Assembly (NCBI RefSeq): GCF_000526935.1
Contig: NZ_JAHA01000004.1
Location: 62,001 to 126,000, forward strand
Reading direction: 5' to 3'
Length of the DNA: 64,000 bases
Origin: Butyrivibrio sp. FCS014
GTDB lineage: Bacteria; Bacillota; Clostridia; Lachnospirales; Lachnospiraceae
The notes under the pieces are model-generated. The model had not been told where the DNA came from. It worked only from the letters and a program-made list of their open reading frames with translations, and did not search any database. Every line of letters starts with the position of its first letter. Position 1 is the stretch's first letter. The position numbers were made by a program, and so were the translations under genes. Of this stretch, positions 34,666 to 44,444 are shown in pieces.

Positions 34666-36051
34666 ATGATCAGAATAATAAAAGAACACAGGAAACTACT
34701 TTTGATAACCACCGCTGCCATCACGATAGCAGCCATTGGCGGCTTTTCTATCAGCACAAAGGCCGCAATGTCAGTAGACGCATACGTCGTTGACAAAGGA
34801 GCCATAGACAGCGAGATTGAGGTCAACGGAAACGTGGAGAGCAATGTGACCATGGTCTACTATTCGGAGGTCTCCGCAAAAATAGGAAGTATCAACGTCA
34901 AAGAAGGAGACTTTGTCAAAAAAGGCGATGTCATCATCTCCTACGATCGCAAAGAGCTTGAGCGTCTGGAAACCCTGGCAGAACTTAAAGCCAAGGCCGA
35001 CCTTGGAAGTTATAACAACTCAATACAGATGGGTGGCCGAACAGCAGGGCTCTATTCCGAAGCCAGGACAAACCTGGCAGTTCTCGATCAGCAGATAGCA
35101 GACACCGAAGCCGCGATCACACAGACCCAGAACAGGCTGGCCGAGAGAAAAGCTTCTCTCGCGGACTTTGGCGCAAAGCTTCAGATATCTCTTATCGATT
35201 GGGCGGACAAGCCCGATTCCGACGAGTACGAGAACCTTCAAAAGCTGGTACAGACCAATGCCTATGAACAGCAATATGCAGATGATATCGTTAAAATGCA
35301 GGAAGAATTGAATGCTCTGAATACACAGCTTGCTGAGTACAAAGAATATAAAGCAGTAATGACCAGCCAAAAAGCTGCCACTGTCACAGGTCTTTTGACA
35401 TCAGGTGCCAAGGAACAGCTTGAGGCAGTAAAAGAGTCCAATGAGCTGTCAACAAATCTGGAACTGGAAGACTACGCCAAAGCCAAAGAAGGGATAAAAG
35501 CTGAATTTGACGGCATCGTAACCCGGATTGATACAGTTGAAGGCAGTGATGTTTCCAAAGGAACACAGCTTCTCACCCTTAAGTCTATATCAGATATTGT
35601 TATCAAAAGTACAGTAAATAAATATGATATAGTGAATGTTGAAGAAGGTCAGCCGGCCACTGTACGCGTCAAAAACAAGGACTATGCCGGCAAAGTTTCC
35701 CGTATAGAAAAAATGACGAGGGATTCCGGTACAGGCACCGGAGTTGGCATAGAGATAACCCTTGATAAACCGGACAGCGACATAATCCTTGGGTTGGAGG
35801 CCAAATCCAGGATCCATACCTCTAACCTCACAGAAGTAACCCGCATTCCCCTAGAAGCCCTTAACGAGGACGAGGAAGGAAGCTATGTCTTTGTCGCTGT
35901 AGACGGAAAGGCCGCAAAAGAGTTTGTGGAATGTGGCGTCAGAAATGACGATATGGTCGAGATCGTATCCGGTCTTGATGAAGGAAACCTTGTGGTATGG
36001 AAGGATTCCGAGGAAATAACTGACGGAATGGGCGTAAAGGTGAACAAATAA
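34666..36051 (+). CDS. HlyD/MacA-like efflux adaptor
   Basis: A 461-residue membrane-anchored adaptor. One N-terminal helix (residues 10-32) is followed by a barrel-sandwich (lipoyl-like) half, a long coiled coil (about 100-260), the second lipoyl half (EFDGIVTRIDTVEGSDVSKG) and beta-barrel segments. In monoderms such adaptors couple an ABC exporter to external substrates. GAGGGG precedes the ATG. Its stop overlaps the ATPase start by one base, and permease, response regulator and kinase follow, so this is one export-and-sensing operon. Confidence 0.87.
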   Translation: MIRIIKEHRKLLLITTAAITIAAIGGFSISTKAAMSVDAYVVDKGAIDSEIEVNGNVESNVTMVYYSEVSAKIGSINVKEGDFVKKGDVIISYDRKELERLETLAELKAKADLGSYNNSIQMGGRTAGLYSEARTNLAVLDQQIADTEAAITQTQNRLAERKASLADFGAKLQISLIDWADKPDSDEYENLQKLVQTNAYEQQYADDIVKMQEELNALNTQLAEYKEYKAVMTSQKAATVTGLLTSGAKEQLEAVKESNELSTNLELEDYAKAKEGIKAEFDGIVTRIDTVEGSDVSKGTQLLTLKSISDIVIKSTVNKYDIVNVEEGQPATVRVKNKDYAGKVSRIEKMTRDSGTGTGVGIEITLDKPDSDIILGLEAKSRIHTSNLTEVTRIPLEALNEDEEGSYVFVAVDGKAAKEFVECGVRNDDMVEIVSGLDEGNLVVWKDSEEITDGMGVKVNK

Positions 36052-36869
36052 TGGCATCAGAAAAGCAGATAATACTAAGTGCAAAAGATCTTTCCAAAAC
36101 ATTTTCCAATGACTCTGTTCAGCAGCATGTGCTGAAAAACCTGAATATTTCCATATATAAAGGGGATTTCACCGTCATAATGGGCAATTCCGGTTCCGGT
36201 AAAAGTACTCTCCTGTACGCTCTCTCCGGCATGGACCGCCCCAGCATGGGAACCGTCTCCTATTTTACTGACGATGCGGGAAAAGAGACAGATATTTCCA
36301 ATTACAGCAACGACAAGCTCGCAATGTTCAGAAGAGACCATGTGGGCTTCGTCTTCCAGCAGAACTATCTTAACGACAGCATGAGCGCTCTTGATAACGT
36401 AATGGTCTGCGGGCTTTTGAAGAACAAGGACCGAAAGGCTCTTGCAAGCAAGGCAAAAGAGCTGCTTTCCAGCGTCGAGATCGGTGAAAGTGACTACCGG
36501 AAATTCCCCACACAGTTATCAGGCGGCCAACAGCAGAGAGTTGCCGTAGTCAGGGGTGTAATAAACAGTCCGGAGGTTCTTTTTGCCGATGAACCTACAG
36601 GTGCTCTTAACTCCCAAAACACGGAAAATGTCCTCAATATCCTTACTGATCTGTATAACAACGGTCAGAGCATAGTCATGGTAACACATACCATTAAGGC
36701 TGCTGAGCGTGGAAACAGGATCATTTATCTGGCAGACGGGATTATCAGTGATGAAATAGATCTTGGCCCCTATGCCGGAGATTACAAAGATGATTCCAAC
36801 CCCAGGCTTGAAGAAGCCCGTGAGCGTCATCAGCGCCTCAAGAACTTCCTACAGGATATGGGCTGGTAA
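36051..36869 (+). CDS. MacB/LolD-type ABC transporter ATPase
   Basis: A 272-residue ATP-binding subunit. Walker A GNSGSGKST, Q-loop FVFQQNYL, signature LSGGQQQR, Walker B VLFADEPTGAL and the switch His in VTHTIKAA are all intact. The A-loop region and length fit the MacB/LolD-type exporters that work by mechanotransmission with FtsX-like permeases. It overlaps the adaptor stop (TAATG) and precedes the permease by 29 bp. Confidence 0.93.
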   Translation: MASEKQIILSAKDLSKTFSNDSVQQHVLKNLNISIYKGDFTVIMGNSGSGKSTLLYALSGMDRPSMGTVSYFTDDAGKETDISNYSNDKLAMFRRDHVGFVFQQNYLNDSMSALDNVMVCGLLKNKDRKALASKAKELLSSVEIGESDYRKFPTQLSGGQQQRVAVVRGVINSPEVLFADEPTGALNSQNTENVLNILTDLYNNGQSIVMVTHTIKAAERGNRIIYLADGIISDEIDLGPYAGDYKDDSNPRLEEARERHQRLKNFLQDMGW

Positions 36870-36898
36870 TCCTGATCTGATTTTGAAAGGAAAATACA

Positions 36899-39277
36899 GT
36901 GTACAGATTCTTCTTTATCGCAAAGAATAACATAAAAAAACAAAAGAGCGACATGATCACGTTCTTTATATTGTCCTCTCTGTCAGCGCTCTTCATCTTT
37001 ATTAGCGCCTCGTTTCTTGCCGACACCGGGAAAGTCATCGATACCAACAGAGAAAAGATCAATTCCGCAGACATCCTGGTCATTGCGGGCTATAGCGAAC
37101 CGGTCATCTCAAAACTTGAAGAGATCATAAAGGGCAATGTATATCTTAAAAACTATGAAACTGAGAATTACCTGGCTCTCGTCTCCAAGTACAGACTTAA
37201 GGGAAATAAGAACTGGATCGAATACCCTTTCTATTTAAGCAGTTATGAAAAGCCATCCACAATACAGACCATGAGCATAGATGCTTCCGGCTTTTCCGGT
37301 AATGAGGTGGTAATCCCCATCTCTTTAAGTACATCATTTAAGGTTGGGGACACTTTGCAGCTTAAGGTCGGTGACAATATTTATAACCTGAAAATAGCAG
37401 GATACAATGAAGATAACTTCTTCTGCTCTCCCTTGAACCTGGGCATTTATAAAATGCAGGTATCAGACAAACTGTACGAAACCATCCTGTTTGAAAATCC
37501 CAAAAACGCTTCGGAAGGCAGATATCTAAAGTCTCAACTGACAGATACCGCCCAAAAGAAGCATATTGACACAAACGCTCTTGCAGATGAACTTGGCGAT
37601 GATCTTATGAACTGGTATAACGACTATTCGGCCGCCCATCCGGAAACCGCGATGGTGGATATCAACATCGTCCCTGCGGATCTCATGAAGACCGGCGCCA
37701 TGATCCTGCCTCTTATTTTTGTGGCAATGACCTTTCTTTTTGCGATCATCATGCTTGCAATAGCGATTGTTATTATAAATTTCAGCGTAAAGAACTTCAT
37801 CATGACCAACATGAAAAACACAGCAATCATGGAGGCTTCCGGCTACACAATCCGTGAACTTGTGCTGATCCTTTTATTCCAGCTTCTGTTAGTATCCGGC
37901 ATCGGAGCTGTTGTGGGGATTGTTCTTGGTGCGCTGCTTATTGACAAAATAGGCATCATCATACTTATCACCCTTGGGCTTAGATGGAATCAGCCGGTAA
38001 GCGCAGCTGTTGCCCTTTCTGTATTTTGGGGCATATGCTTCCTTATCTCAGTTCTGACTGTATATCTTGGACGGGAATACAGCAAGGTAAGCGTTCTTTC
38101 TGCCTTAAGGGGCGGTGTAAATACTCACAATTTCAAGAAAAACTACTTTTCTTTTGACAAGAGCTCTTTTCCCATATCCGTAACATTGGCATTAAAGGAG
38201 ACCTTCGGAAAATTCAGAAACCAGCTGGGGGTCATATTCATCATGATGATACTCTCACTCTCAACCATTGTCGCTTTTGGTATGATGGATACCTACGGAT
38301 CGGATGAAGGCGTGCTTGAAATGGGCGGTTTTGATGTCTACGACGCGTTCTTTTCCGGTGATGAGTCCATGGAAAACACCGTCAGAAGCATGAAGACTGT
38401 AGAAAATACCAGAAGAGAGATATGGATGAGTGTCAATTACTACTACAAAAGGAACAAACAGTCTCTCACTACCAGAGCTTTCACTGATACCTCGACCATT
38501 ATCGGCGGTTCTGTCCTGGAAGGACGCTGGCCCAAACACCCAAACGAAGTTTTACTTTCCACAAATTCCGCCACAAGACTGGGCGCCTCCCTTGGAGATG
38601 TAGTCACCGTCAAAAACGACATGGCCGAAGAATCCTATATTGTCTGCGGTATTGGTCAGACCATGAACAACATGGGAATGATGGCCTTTATGACAACCGA
38701 TGGTCTCTCCAAAGTTACCGCCCTCCCCGATTCAATGAGTGTTTGTGTTAACTTTAAGCCCGGTGTTACCTTTGCTGAATTTGAAAAAGAGTTTAAAGAT
38801 GCTTATCCGGAAGTGGCTGTAACCGATTATGCTGAGGCAGCCCACCAGACTGTAGGCCTTATCACAGGTGGAATGAAGGCATTTGCCTTCTTTGTTACTC
38901 TGCTTACTATACTGATAGTCGCCTTTGTCGAGTCACTTATAGTTCGTACCAACATTAACAGGCAATGGCGAAATCTTGGTGTCAGCAAAGCGCTAGGCTT
39001 TACCTCCCGCCAGCTCATAGGACAGGTCATGCTGTCCAATTTACCGGCTATACTCATCGGCGTAATGACAGGCCTTTTACTCTCTCCGATTCTTGGAAGC
39101 AAACTGATGGTAAGCACCCTGGCTATATTCGGATTTAAGAAGATCAACTTCAACATTGACCCATTGTCATACCTGTTTACAGCTGTGATCATATGCGGTG
39201 TAGCCCTTGCAACCGCCGCCATCATGGGGCGCAGGATAAAGAGCCTTGAACCTGTAAAGATGATCACCGAAGAATAG
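36899..39277 (+). CDS. FtsX-type ABC permease with large extracellular domains
   Basis: A 792-residue permease with an N-terminal helix (about 20-42), a large external domain, FtsX helix sets at about 270-400 and again at about 660-785, and a second external domain between. This duplicated layout matches permeases of BceAB-like and MacB-like exporters of antimicrobial peptides. The start is GTG with GAAAGG upstream. It lies in the operon with the adaptor, ATPase, response regulator and kinase, so peptide or antibiotic resistance is a plausible role. Confidence 0.87.
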   Translation: MYRFFFIAKNNIKKQKSDMITFFILSSLSALFIFISASFLADTGKVIDTNREKINSADILVIAGYSEPVISKLEEIIKGNVYLKNYETENYLALVSKYRLKGNKNWIEYPFYLSSYEKPSTIQTMSIDASGFSGNEVVIPISLSTSFKVGDTLQLKVGDNIYNLKIAGYNEDNFFCSPLNLGIYKMQVSDKLYETILFENPKNASEGRYLKSQLTDTAQKKHIDTNALADELGDDLMNWYNDYSAAHPETAMVDINIVPADLMKTGAMILPLIFVAMTFLFAIIMLAIAIVIINFSVKNFIMTNMKNTAIMEASGYTIRELVLILLFQLLLVSGIGAVVGIVLGALLIDKIGIIILITLGLRWNQPVSAAVALSVFWGICFLISVLTVYLGREYSKVSVLSALRGGVNTHNFKKNYFSFDKSSFPISVTLALKETFGKFRNQLGVIFIMMILSLSTIVAFGMMDTYGSDEGVLEMGGFDVYDAFFSGDESMENTVRSMKTVENTRREIWMSVNYYYKRNKQSLTTRAFTDTSTIIGGSVLEGRWPKHPNEVLLSTNSATRLGASLGDVVTVKNDMAEESYIVCGIGQTMNNMGMMAFMTTDGLSKVTALPDSMSVCVNFKPGVTFAEFEKEFKDAYPEVAVTDYAEAAHQTVGLITGGMKAFAFFVTLLTILIVAFVESLIVRTNINRQWRNLGVSKALGFTSRQLIGQVMLSNLPAILIGVMTGLLLSPILGSKLMVSTLAIFGFKKINFNIDPLSYLFTAVIICGVALATAAIMGRRIKSLEPVKMITEE

Positions 39278-39314
39278 TCACTATGTGTTACAATAATCCA
39301 TACGGAGATAAACT

Positions 39315-40028
39315 ATGCATTACAACTGTCTTATTGTGGATGACGAAATTGAACTTGCCAGGATGACTGCGGAATACTTCAGAATGTTTGAAGTATCCAC
39401 AGAATATGTGGACAGCGCTGCAGCCTGTCTTCAGTTCTTTGACGATGGCAACACCGCAGACCTCATTCTTCTGGATATCAACCTGGGAGATGGCTCAGGG
39501 TTTGAGGTCTGTAAGAAACTCCGCGAAGAGATGCAGCTTCCGATCCTGTTTATAAGCGCGCGGCAGAGCGATGATGATGTTCTTATTGCCCTGTCCATCG
39601 GCGGCGACGATTATATCAAAAAGCCCTACAGCTTATCTGTACTTCTGGCCAAGGTCAAGGTCAATCTAAAGCGCATTGCCCAGATTAAGGAGGCCCAAAG
39701 TGCTGTAGTTCTCCCTGCCGATAAGGATGCAGCCGAAGAGGACGCCGGCTTTTTTATGGATTATCCCACCATGTCCGTGATCGTAAACGGCAGAAGCATC
39801 CCATTAAAAGCCAAAGAATATGCGCTGCTTGATTGCCTCTACAAGCACCGCGACACGATAGTCAAGAAGGAGGTCCTTTTTGATGAGGTGTGGGGAGATG
39901 CATTCTTCAGCGACAGCACTCTTAACGTACATATAAGAAAACTGCGGGAAAAAATTGAAGAAACCCCCAATGAGCCAAAGCTCATAAAAACTGTTTGGGG
40001 AACCGGATATATATTAGAGCTATCATGA
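39315..40028 (+). CDS. OmpR-family response regulator
   Basis: A 237-residue response regulator. The receiver domain (1-120) has the acidic pair VDDE, the phosphorylated Asp in LILLDINLGDGSG, and the Lys in IKKPYS. The C-terminal winged helix (140-235) has ALLDCLYKHRDTIVKKEVLFDEVW and NVHIRKLREKI. It overlaps the kinase start by 4 bp. It probably regulates the efflux operon upstream in response to substrate. Confidence 0.93.
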   Translation: MHYNCLIVDDEIELARMTAEYFRMFEVSTEYVDSAAACLQFFDDGNTADLILLDINLGDGSGFEVCKKLREEMQLPILFISARQSDDDVLIALSIGGDDYIKKPYSLSVLLAKVKVNLKRIAQIKEAQSAVVLPADKDAAEEDAGFFMDYPTMSVIVNGRSIPLKAKEYALLDCLYKHRDTIVKKEVLFDEVWGDAFFSDSTLNVHIRKLREKIEETPNEPKLIKTVWGTGYILELS

Positions 40029-41353
40029 AAAGTTTAAGGCGAATATTCATTTCTTTTACCATATTTATGATCATCATATTCATCCTGTTCTTCAACCAGA
40101 GCAGGAAAATGAACTTTGGAAAAAGAGACATCGTATACTACAACGATCTGCTCCATCAGGTAAGTCTTGATATTGAAAACGGCGTTGCCGAAAGCGCTGT
40201 TGAAGATAAATACACCTGCCGGATCATACTTTCCAAGGAACTTGACGATCCCGAGCTCTCAAAGCTCTATGCCATCGGCGCTCTGGTCCTGGACCTTAAC
40301 GTAAACGGTGAGTATGTTGGCAAGGTGGCCTGGAATGACAGAGAAGAAACCTACAACAATACCAGGTATCAGGTTTTAAAAGTCGCAGTATTGCTGTGGA
40401 CCGCAGTTCTTTGCTGCGGCTATCTTCTGCTGCTGTATATGTACTCAGTCTTTATTAAACCCATCGAAGAACTTAAGGATTTTGCCACAGACATCGCAAA
40501 AGGCGAACTGGATAAACCTCTTCCCATTCGCAAAACAAATATGTTCGGTAGCTTTGTGGAGGGCTTTGATCTCATGCGTGAACAGCTGAAACTCTCCATC
40601 GACAGAGAGCGCTCTTCAGAGATTGCAAGAAAAGAGCTTATTCAAGGCCTCAGTCACGATATAAAGACTCCCCTTGCCGTAATCAATGCCACCTGTGAAG
40701 TCTTAGAGCTTAAATATACAAGGAAAATAAAAGAACTGTCATCCACACCATCGAAAGGTGCAAATGACAGTCATATTTCAGAATGCACTGATACTCTTGA
40801 AAAAATCAGGACCATATCCGACAAGACCGGCACTGTCAGCGCTCTTATCAGCGATGTCATGCACGCCAGTCTTGAAGATATGGAAAAGATCGACATAAAT
40901 GTTACTGAAGAAAGCTCTTTAATCCTGGAGGAGAGAATAAAGAGCCTGTCTTCCTTTGGAAATATCATTCTCAAAAACCATATCCACCCCTGCCTCGTTT
41001 ACATGGACAGGCAGCGCATGGAGCAGGTTCTGGATAATGTCATTGGCAACTCCGCTAAATATGCCGGTACAGATATCACTGTCTCTTTTTCCGAATCTGA
41101 AGGTGTTCCCCTTGAAAACGGGAAAAACTGCAGTTATATCAAGATCAGAATTCGTGACAACGGTCCCGGAGTAGACAAAGACGACCTTCCTCTCATCGCC
41201 GAGAAGTACTACCGCGGCAAAAACGCCACAGACAAATCAGGATACGGGCTTGGCATGTACCTTTGCAAAATGTACATGAACAGGCAGGGCGGAGGTATGG
41301 AATACTACAACGATAACGGTTTTGTTGTCGAACTGGCTCTTCGGAAAGTCTGA
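40025..41353 (+). CDS. Sensor histidine kinase
   Basis: A 442-residue membrane kinase. Two helices (about 8-26 and 121-143) flank an extracellular sensor of about 95 residues. HAMP-like linker, then the H-box LSHDIKTPL, N-box VIGNSAKYA, and G-boxes RDNGPGV and GYGLGMYLCKMYM. The start used, ATG 40025, overlaps the regulator stop as ATGA. The kinase also carries a 20-residue Ser/Thr-rich insert between H-box and N-box (SSTPSKGANDS). Pair of the regulator at 39315. Confidence 0.92.
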   Translation: MKSLRRIFISFTIFMIIIFILFFNQSRKMNFGKRDIVYYNDLLHQVSLDIENGVAESAVEDKYTCRIILSKELDDPELSKLYAIGALVLDLNVNGEYVGKVAWNDREETYNNTRYQVLKVAVLLWTAVLCCGYLLLLYMYSVFIKPIEELKDFATDIAKGELDKPLPIRKTNMFGSFVEGFDLMREQLKLSIDRERSSEIARKELIQGLSHDIKTPLAVINATCEVLELKYTRKIKELSSTPSKGANDSHISECTDTLEKIRTISDKTGTVSALISDVMHASLEDMEKIDINVTEESSLILEERIKSLSSFGNIILKNHIHPCLVYMDRQRMEQVLDNVIGNSAKYAGTDITVSFSESEGVPLENGKNCSYIKIRIRDNGPGVDKDDLPLIAEKYYRGKNATDKSGYGLGMYLCKMYMNRQGGGMEYYNDNGFVVELALRKV

Positions 41354-41357
41354 AATA

Positions 41358-41369
41358 GTCCCTGGGGAC
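41358..41369. repeat. Possible REP-like palindrome
   Basis: GTCCC, TG, GGGAC forms a short palindrome between the convergent kinase and lon genes, followed by GGAGTCATGG. Similar GTCCCxxGGGACxGAGTCA sequences occur as scattered palindromic repeats in Clostridia (general knowledge). Only one copy was seen in this window, so repeat status is unproven. Confidence 0.3.
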
Positions 41370-41381
41370 GGAGTCATGGGC

Positions 41382-43652
41382 TCATTTTACTCCGGTTCTT
41401 TCAAGCACCTCTTCCACCGTCTTTACCGGTATTATCTCCAAATTCTCTTTTACCTCATCCGCAACATCTATAAGATCCTGCTCATTGTCCACAGGGATAA
41501 ATGCAGTCTTAACGCCGCTCCTGAGCGCCGCCATGAGCTTCTCGGGAAGCCCGCCAATTGGCATCACAAGGCCTCTAAGCGATACCTCGCCGGTCATGGC
41601 AATCTTGGGATCAACATCATGTCCCGTCACAAGGGATGCAATGGCTGTAGTCATGGTGATTCCCGCAGAAGGTCCGTCCTTGGGAACTGCCCCGTCCGGC
41701 ACATGAATGTGAAGATCGTTCTCAACAAACATATTTGCCTTATCAGGGAAAAGAGATTTCACAAGGCTCACAGCTATCTGAGCGGATTCCTTCATCACAT
41801 CACCAAGTTTACCGGTTATGATGATGTTTCCTTTTCCCTTGGTAAACAGCGTCTCAATGTAGAGAATCTCGCCGCCCACCGGTGTCCAGGCCATTCCGGT
41901 CACCACTCCGGCCTTTTGCCTATCGGGCACGCATTCTCTGTGCACCGGTCTCATATCAAGGTCGGTCCTGAGCTGCTCTTTGGTGATGGACAGCTTTTCT
42001 TTTCCGCCCTTGGAGATCAGTACAGCAGCCCCTCTGCAGAGGGAGTCGATTCTTTTTCTAAGTCCTCTTACTCCAGCCTCTCTGGTATACTCTTCGATTA
42101 TTGTTTCCAGGATCTCATCTGATACCTCAAGTGCATCCTCCGAGATTCCCATTGCAGACATGGACTTGGGCAAAAGATGCTTTCTTGCTATCTTCAGTTT
42201 CTCGTCAGGCGTGTAACCTGTAAAATTGATCACTTCCATTCTGTTAAGAAGTGGCTGAGGTATTGTATCCACGCTGTTCGCTGTACAGATGAACATTACA
42301 TCCGAAAGATCGTAGGGAACGTTCATGTAGTGATCCGTAAAGGTGTTGTTCTGCTCGGGATCAAGCACCTCCAAAAGTGCGCTGGCCGGATCTCCGTTAT
42401 AGGACTGGGACAGTTTATCGATCTCATCCAGCACCATAACAGGGTTTGTAACACCGCTCTTGCTAATGGCATCCATGATCCTTCCGGGCATGGCTCCTAT
42501 ATAAGTTCTGCGATGACCTCGTATATCAGCCTCATCTCTGATACCGCCAAGGCTTACACGAACATATTCCCTTCCGAGACTCTTGGCTATGCTCTTACCG
42601 ATACTGGTTTTACCGGTACCGGGTGCTCCTACGAAAAGAAGGATCGAACCGGACTGCTGTTTCTTAAGATTCATAACGGCAATCTGCTGGACAATACGCT
42701 TTTTAACCTTATCAAGACCGTAATGGTCCTCATCAAGGATCTTCTCGGCTTCAGAAAGGTCGATGTGCTCCGCCTCCTGCTTCTTCCAGGAAAGCCCGGT
42801 CACAAAGTCCAGATAATCATAAAGCATGCCTGTCTCGGGGCTGTTCTTTCCTTCCTGCTTGAGCCTGTCCAGGACCTTTCTTGCCTCTTTTTCCGCATCC
42901 TCATTCATGCCGGCTTCATCGATTTTCTTTTCAAACTTCTGAATATCGGTCTGATTTTCAGGGTGCATCTCATCAAGCTCTTTTTGCAGGTATTCCATCT
43001 GCTTCTTGATGGCAGACTCACGGTACATATCCTTGTATTCCTGCTCTTGAGCGGTAGCGGCATCTGTTGTGACTTTGGCAACTTCCACGAATTCCACAAC
43101 AGCCTTCTCCATCATCTCAAGACGCTTTGCCGCGCTGTCTTCCGCAAGGATCCTGTACTTATCGTCGTTGCTGTTCTTCATCCAGTAGGATACGGCTGCC
43201 GTCAGCTCTCCCACTGTATTCATGTTGTCGATCATCATGTTGAAAAAGCCGGCATACTGGAACCTTGACGATAAGTCTTTTACCTCGTCCTTGAGACGAG
43301 CGAGCACTTCCTGCTCCCTTGCCTGATCCACAGCGTCGCTGTCAGGCCTTCTTGATATACTAAGCTCAATGTTATGCCTCGGATCGATGGACACCTCGTC
43401 GATATTCACGCGGTTATTCACCTTTACAACTATATATCCGTCAGAGCTTATGTTGCTGAGAATTCCCGAAACACCGATTGGATAGAAATTATCCTCCGTC
43501 ATGTCATTTCTCTTCTGAAAGGTCTTATTCTGCAAAAGAACTACCTTTTCTCCCTGAACGGCTCTGCCGCCGAGACTCTTGAATTCATCTGTCTGGAAGT
43601 AGAGATTTCCTTCTGAAATAAGTTGTTTATTATATACCGGAACTACTATCAT
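41382..43652 (-). CDS. lon: ATP-dependent protease Lon
   Basis: A 756-residue Lon protease for misfolded and regulatory proteins. The N-terminal substrate-binding domain covers about 1-190 and is divergent; a coiled coil leads to AAA+ (Walker A GAPGTGKTS, Walker B VMVLDEIDK, arginine-finger region RVSLGGIRDEADIRGHRRTY split by a turn). The protease domain has Ser in PKDGPSAGI and Lys in GGLPEKL. AAGGAGG precedes the ATG. A perfect CIRCE lies 22 bp upstream, so HrcA heat-shock control is likely. Confidence 0.95.
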   Translation of the reverse strand: MIVVPVYNKQLISEGNLYFQTDEFKSLGGRAVQGEKVVLLQNKTFQKRNDMTEDNFYPIGVSGILSNISSDGYIVVKVNNRVNIDEVSIDPRHNIELSISRRPDSDAVDQAREQEVLARLKDEVKDLSSRFQYAGFFNMMIDNMNTVGELTAAVSYWMKNSNDDKYRILAEDSAAKRLEMMEKAVVEFVEVAKVTTDAATAQEQEYKDMYRESAIKKQMEYLQKELDEMHPENQTDIQKFEKKIDEAGMNEDAEKEARKVLDRLKQEGKNSPETGMLYDYLDFVTGLSWKKQEAEHIDLSEAEKILDEDHYGLDKVKKRIVQQIAVMNLKKQQSGSILLFVGAPGTGKTSIGKSIAKSLGREYVRVSLGGIRDEADIRGHRRTYIGAMPGRIMDAISKSGVTNPVMVLDEIDKLSQSYNGDPASALLEVLDPEQNNTFTDHYMNVPYDLSDVMFICTANSVDTIPQPLLNRMEVINFTGYTPDEKLKIARKHLLPKSMSAMGISEDALEVSDEILETIIEEYTREAGVRGLRKRIDSLCRGAAVLISKGGKEKLSITKEQLRTDLDMRPVHRECVPDRQKAGVVTGMAWTPVGGEILYIETLFTKGKGNIIITGKLGDVMKESAQIAVSLVKSLFPDKANMFVENDLHIHVPDGAVPKDGPSAGITMTTAIASLVTGHDVDPKIAMTGEVSLRGLVMPIGGLPEKLMAALRSGVKTAFIPVDNEQDLIDVADEVKENLEIIPVKTVEEVLERTGVK

Positions 43653-43674
43653 GGTTATCCTCCTTGTCTCGTTG

Positions 43675-43701
43675 TTAGCACTCCGCGTCGTTGAGTGCTA
43701 A
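43675..43701. promoter_or_regulatory. CIRCE element (HrcA operator) upstream of lon
   Basis: TTAGCACTC (43675-43683), 9-bp spacer, GAGTGCTAA (43693-43701): an exact match to the CIRCE consensus. HrcA bound here would repress lon at normal temperature. Confidence 0.93.
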
Positions 43702-43793
43702 CGCCTTGGTAAAAAAATAAAGCGAATCTGTATTGAACGCTTTACAAAACCTTTACACTTGTCTAAGATATGTACATGATATTAGCACCAACT

Positions 43794-43807
43794 TTGACAG
43801 GTGTCAA
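43794..43807. promoter_or_regulatory. Perfect palindrome, likely TetR operator
   Basis: TTGACA, GG, TGTCAA (43794-43807) lies 23 bp upstream of the TetR gene at 43831. A perfect palindrome at this site suggests autoregulation (inference); TTGACA could also serve as a -35 box. Confidence 0.5.
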
Positions 43808-43830
43808 CGTTTATTTGATGAGGAAATAAA

Positions 43831-44385
43831 ATGTACCAGGGATGCAATAAAACCGCCCTTTGTTCACAAAATAACATCGCAGAGGGCTTCTATGCACTGC
43901 TTCAGGAAAAAGAATATTCGAAGATCACAGCCAGTGAGATATGCAAGAAGTCCGGAGTTTCCCGTCAGACTTTCTACTCTCTTTTTTCTTCCAAGGAGAA
44001 TATTGTCGCATTTATTCTGTCGAAAGAATACTCCTTTAACCCAAACGAAGAGTGTAAATGTTCCGGAACTCCCACTCTTAAGGAGCTCAGTAAAGGTTTT
44101 TCGTCCTTTATCGTTCAGAAAAGCGATTTTATAGACCTTCTGGAGAAGAACAATATCATATACCTGATGCAGGAAACCCTGTATGACAGCTTCAACACCT
44201 GTGGCGGCAATGATGGCTGTTTGCAGGTTGACCCCACTCTTTCTTCGGACCTGGCAATTGATTTTGTCGCCTCAGGCCTTACCACCATTGCCAAGCACTA
44301 CGTCAAGAACAAATCCGAGATCTCCTGCGCTCAGCTGGAAAAAATGATCTATGTTCTCTTCAGTGGAGAATACTTTGAAAAATAA
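43831..44385 (+). CDS. TetR/AcrR-family regulator
   Basis: A 184-residue TetR-type regulator. The helix-turn-helix is at about 30-62 (ITASEICKKSGVSRQTFYSLFSS). The C-terminal domain is unusually cysteine-rich (ECKCSG, TCGGNDGC), hinting at redox or metal sensing. AGGAA precedes the ATG. It diverges from lon across the CIRCE spacer, and a palindrome sits just upstream. No obvious co-transcribed target follows; a terminator ends the gene. Confidence 0.85.
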   Translation: MYQGCNKTALCSQNNIAEGFYALLQEKEYSKITASEICKKSGVSRQTFYSLFSSKENIVAFILSKEYSFNPNEECKCSGTPTLKELSKGFSSFIVQKSDFIDLLEKNNIIYLMQETLYDSFNTCGGNDGCLQVDPTLSSDLAIDFVASGLTTIAKHYVKNKSEISCAQLEKMIYVLFSGEYFEK

Positions 44386-44398
44386 AACACAAAAAGAG

Positions 44399-44442
44399 GG
44401 GTGCCTGTCGGACTATCATCCAACGGCACCCAATTTGTTTTT
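44399..44442. terminator. Bidirectional terminator after the TetR gene
   Basis: GGGTGCC (44399-44405) pairs with GGCACCC (44425-44431), followed by AATTTGTTTTT. It lies between the convergent TetR and PspC genes. Confidence 0.8.
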
Positions 44443-44444
44443 AC

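Noticed and set aside
41322..42122. 266-codon plus-strand ORF
   Set aside because: Shadow of the lon protease domain and kinase end; no family features.
42177..43268. 363-codon plus-strand ORF
   Set aside because: It is antisense to the well-conserved AAA+ and protease motifs of lon and has no ribosome site.
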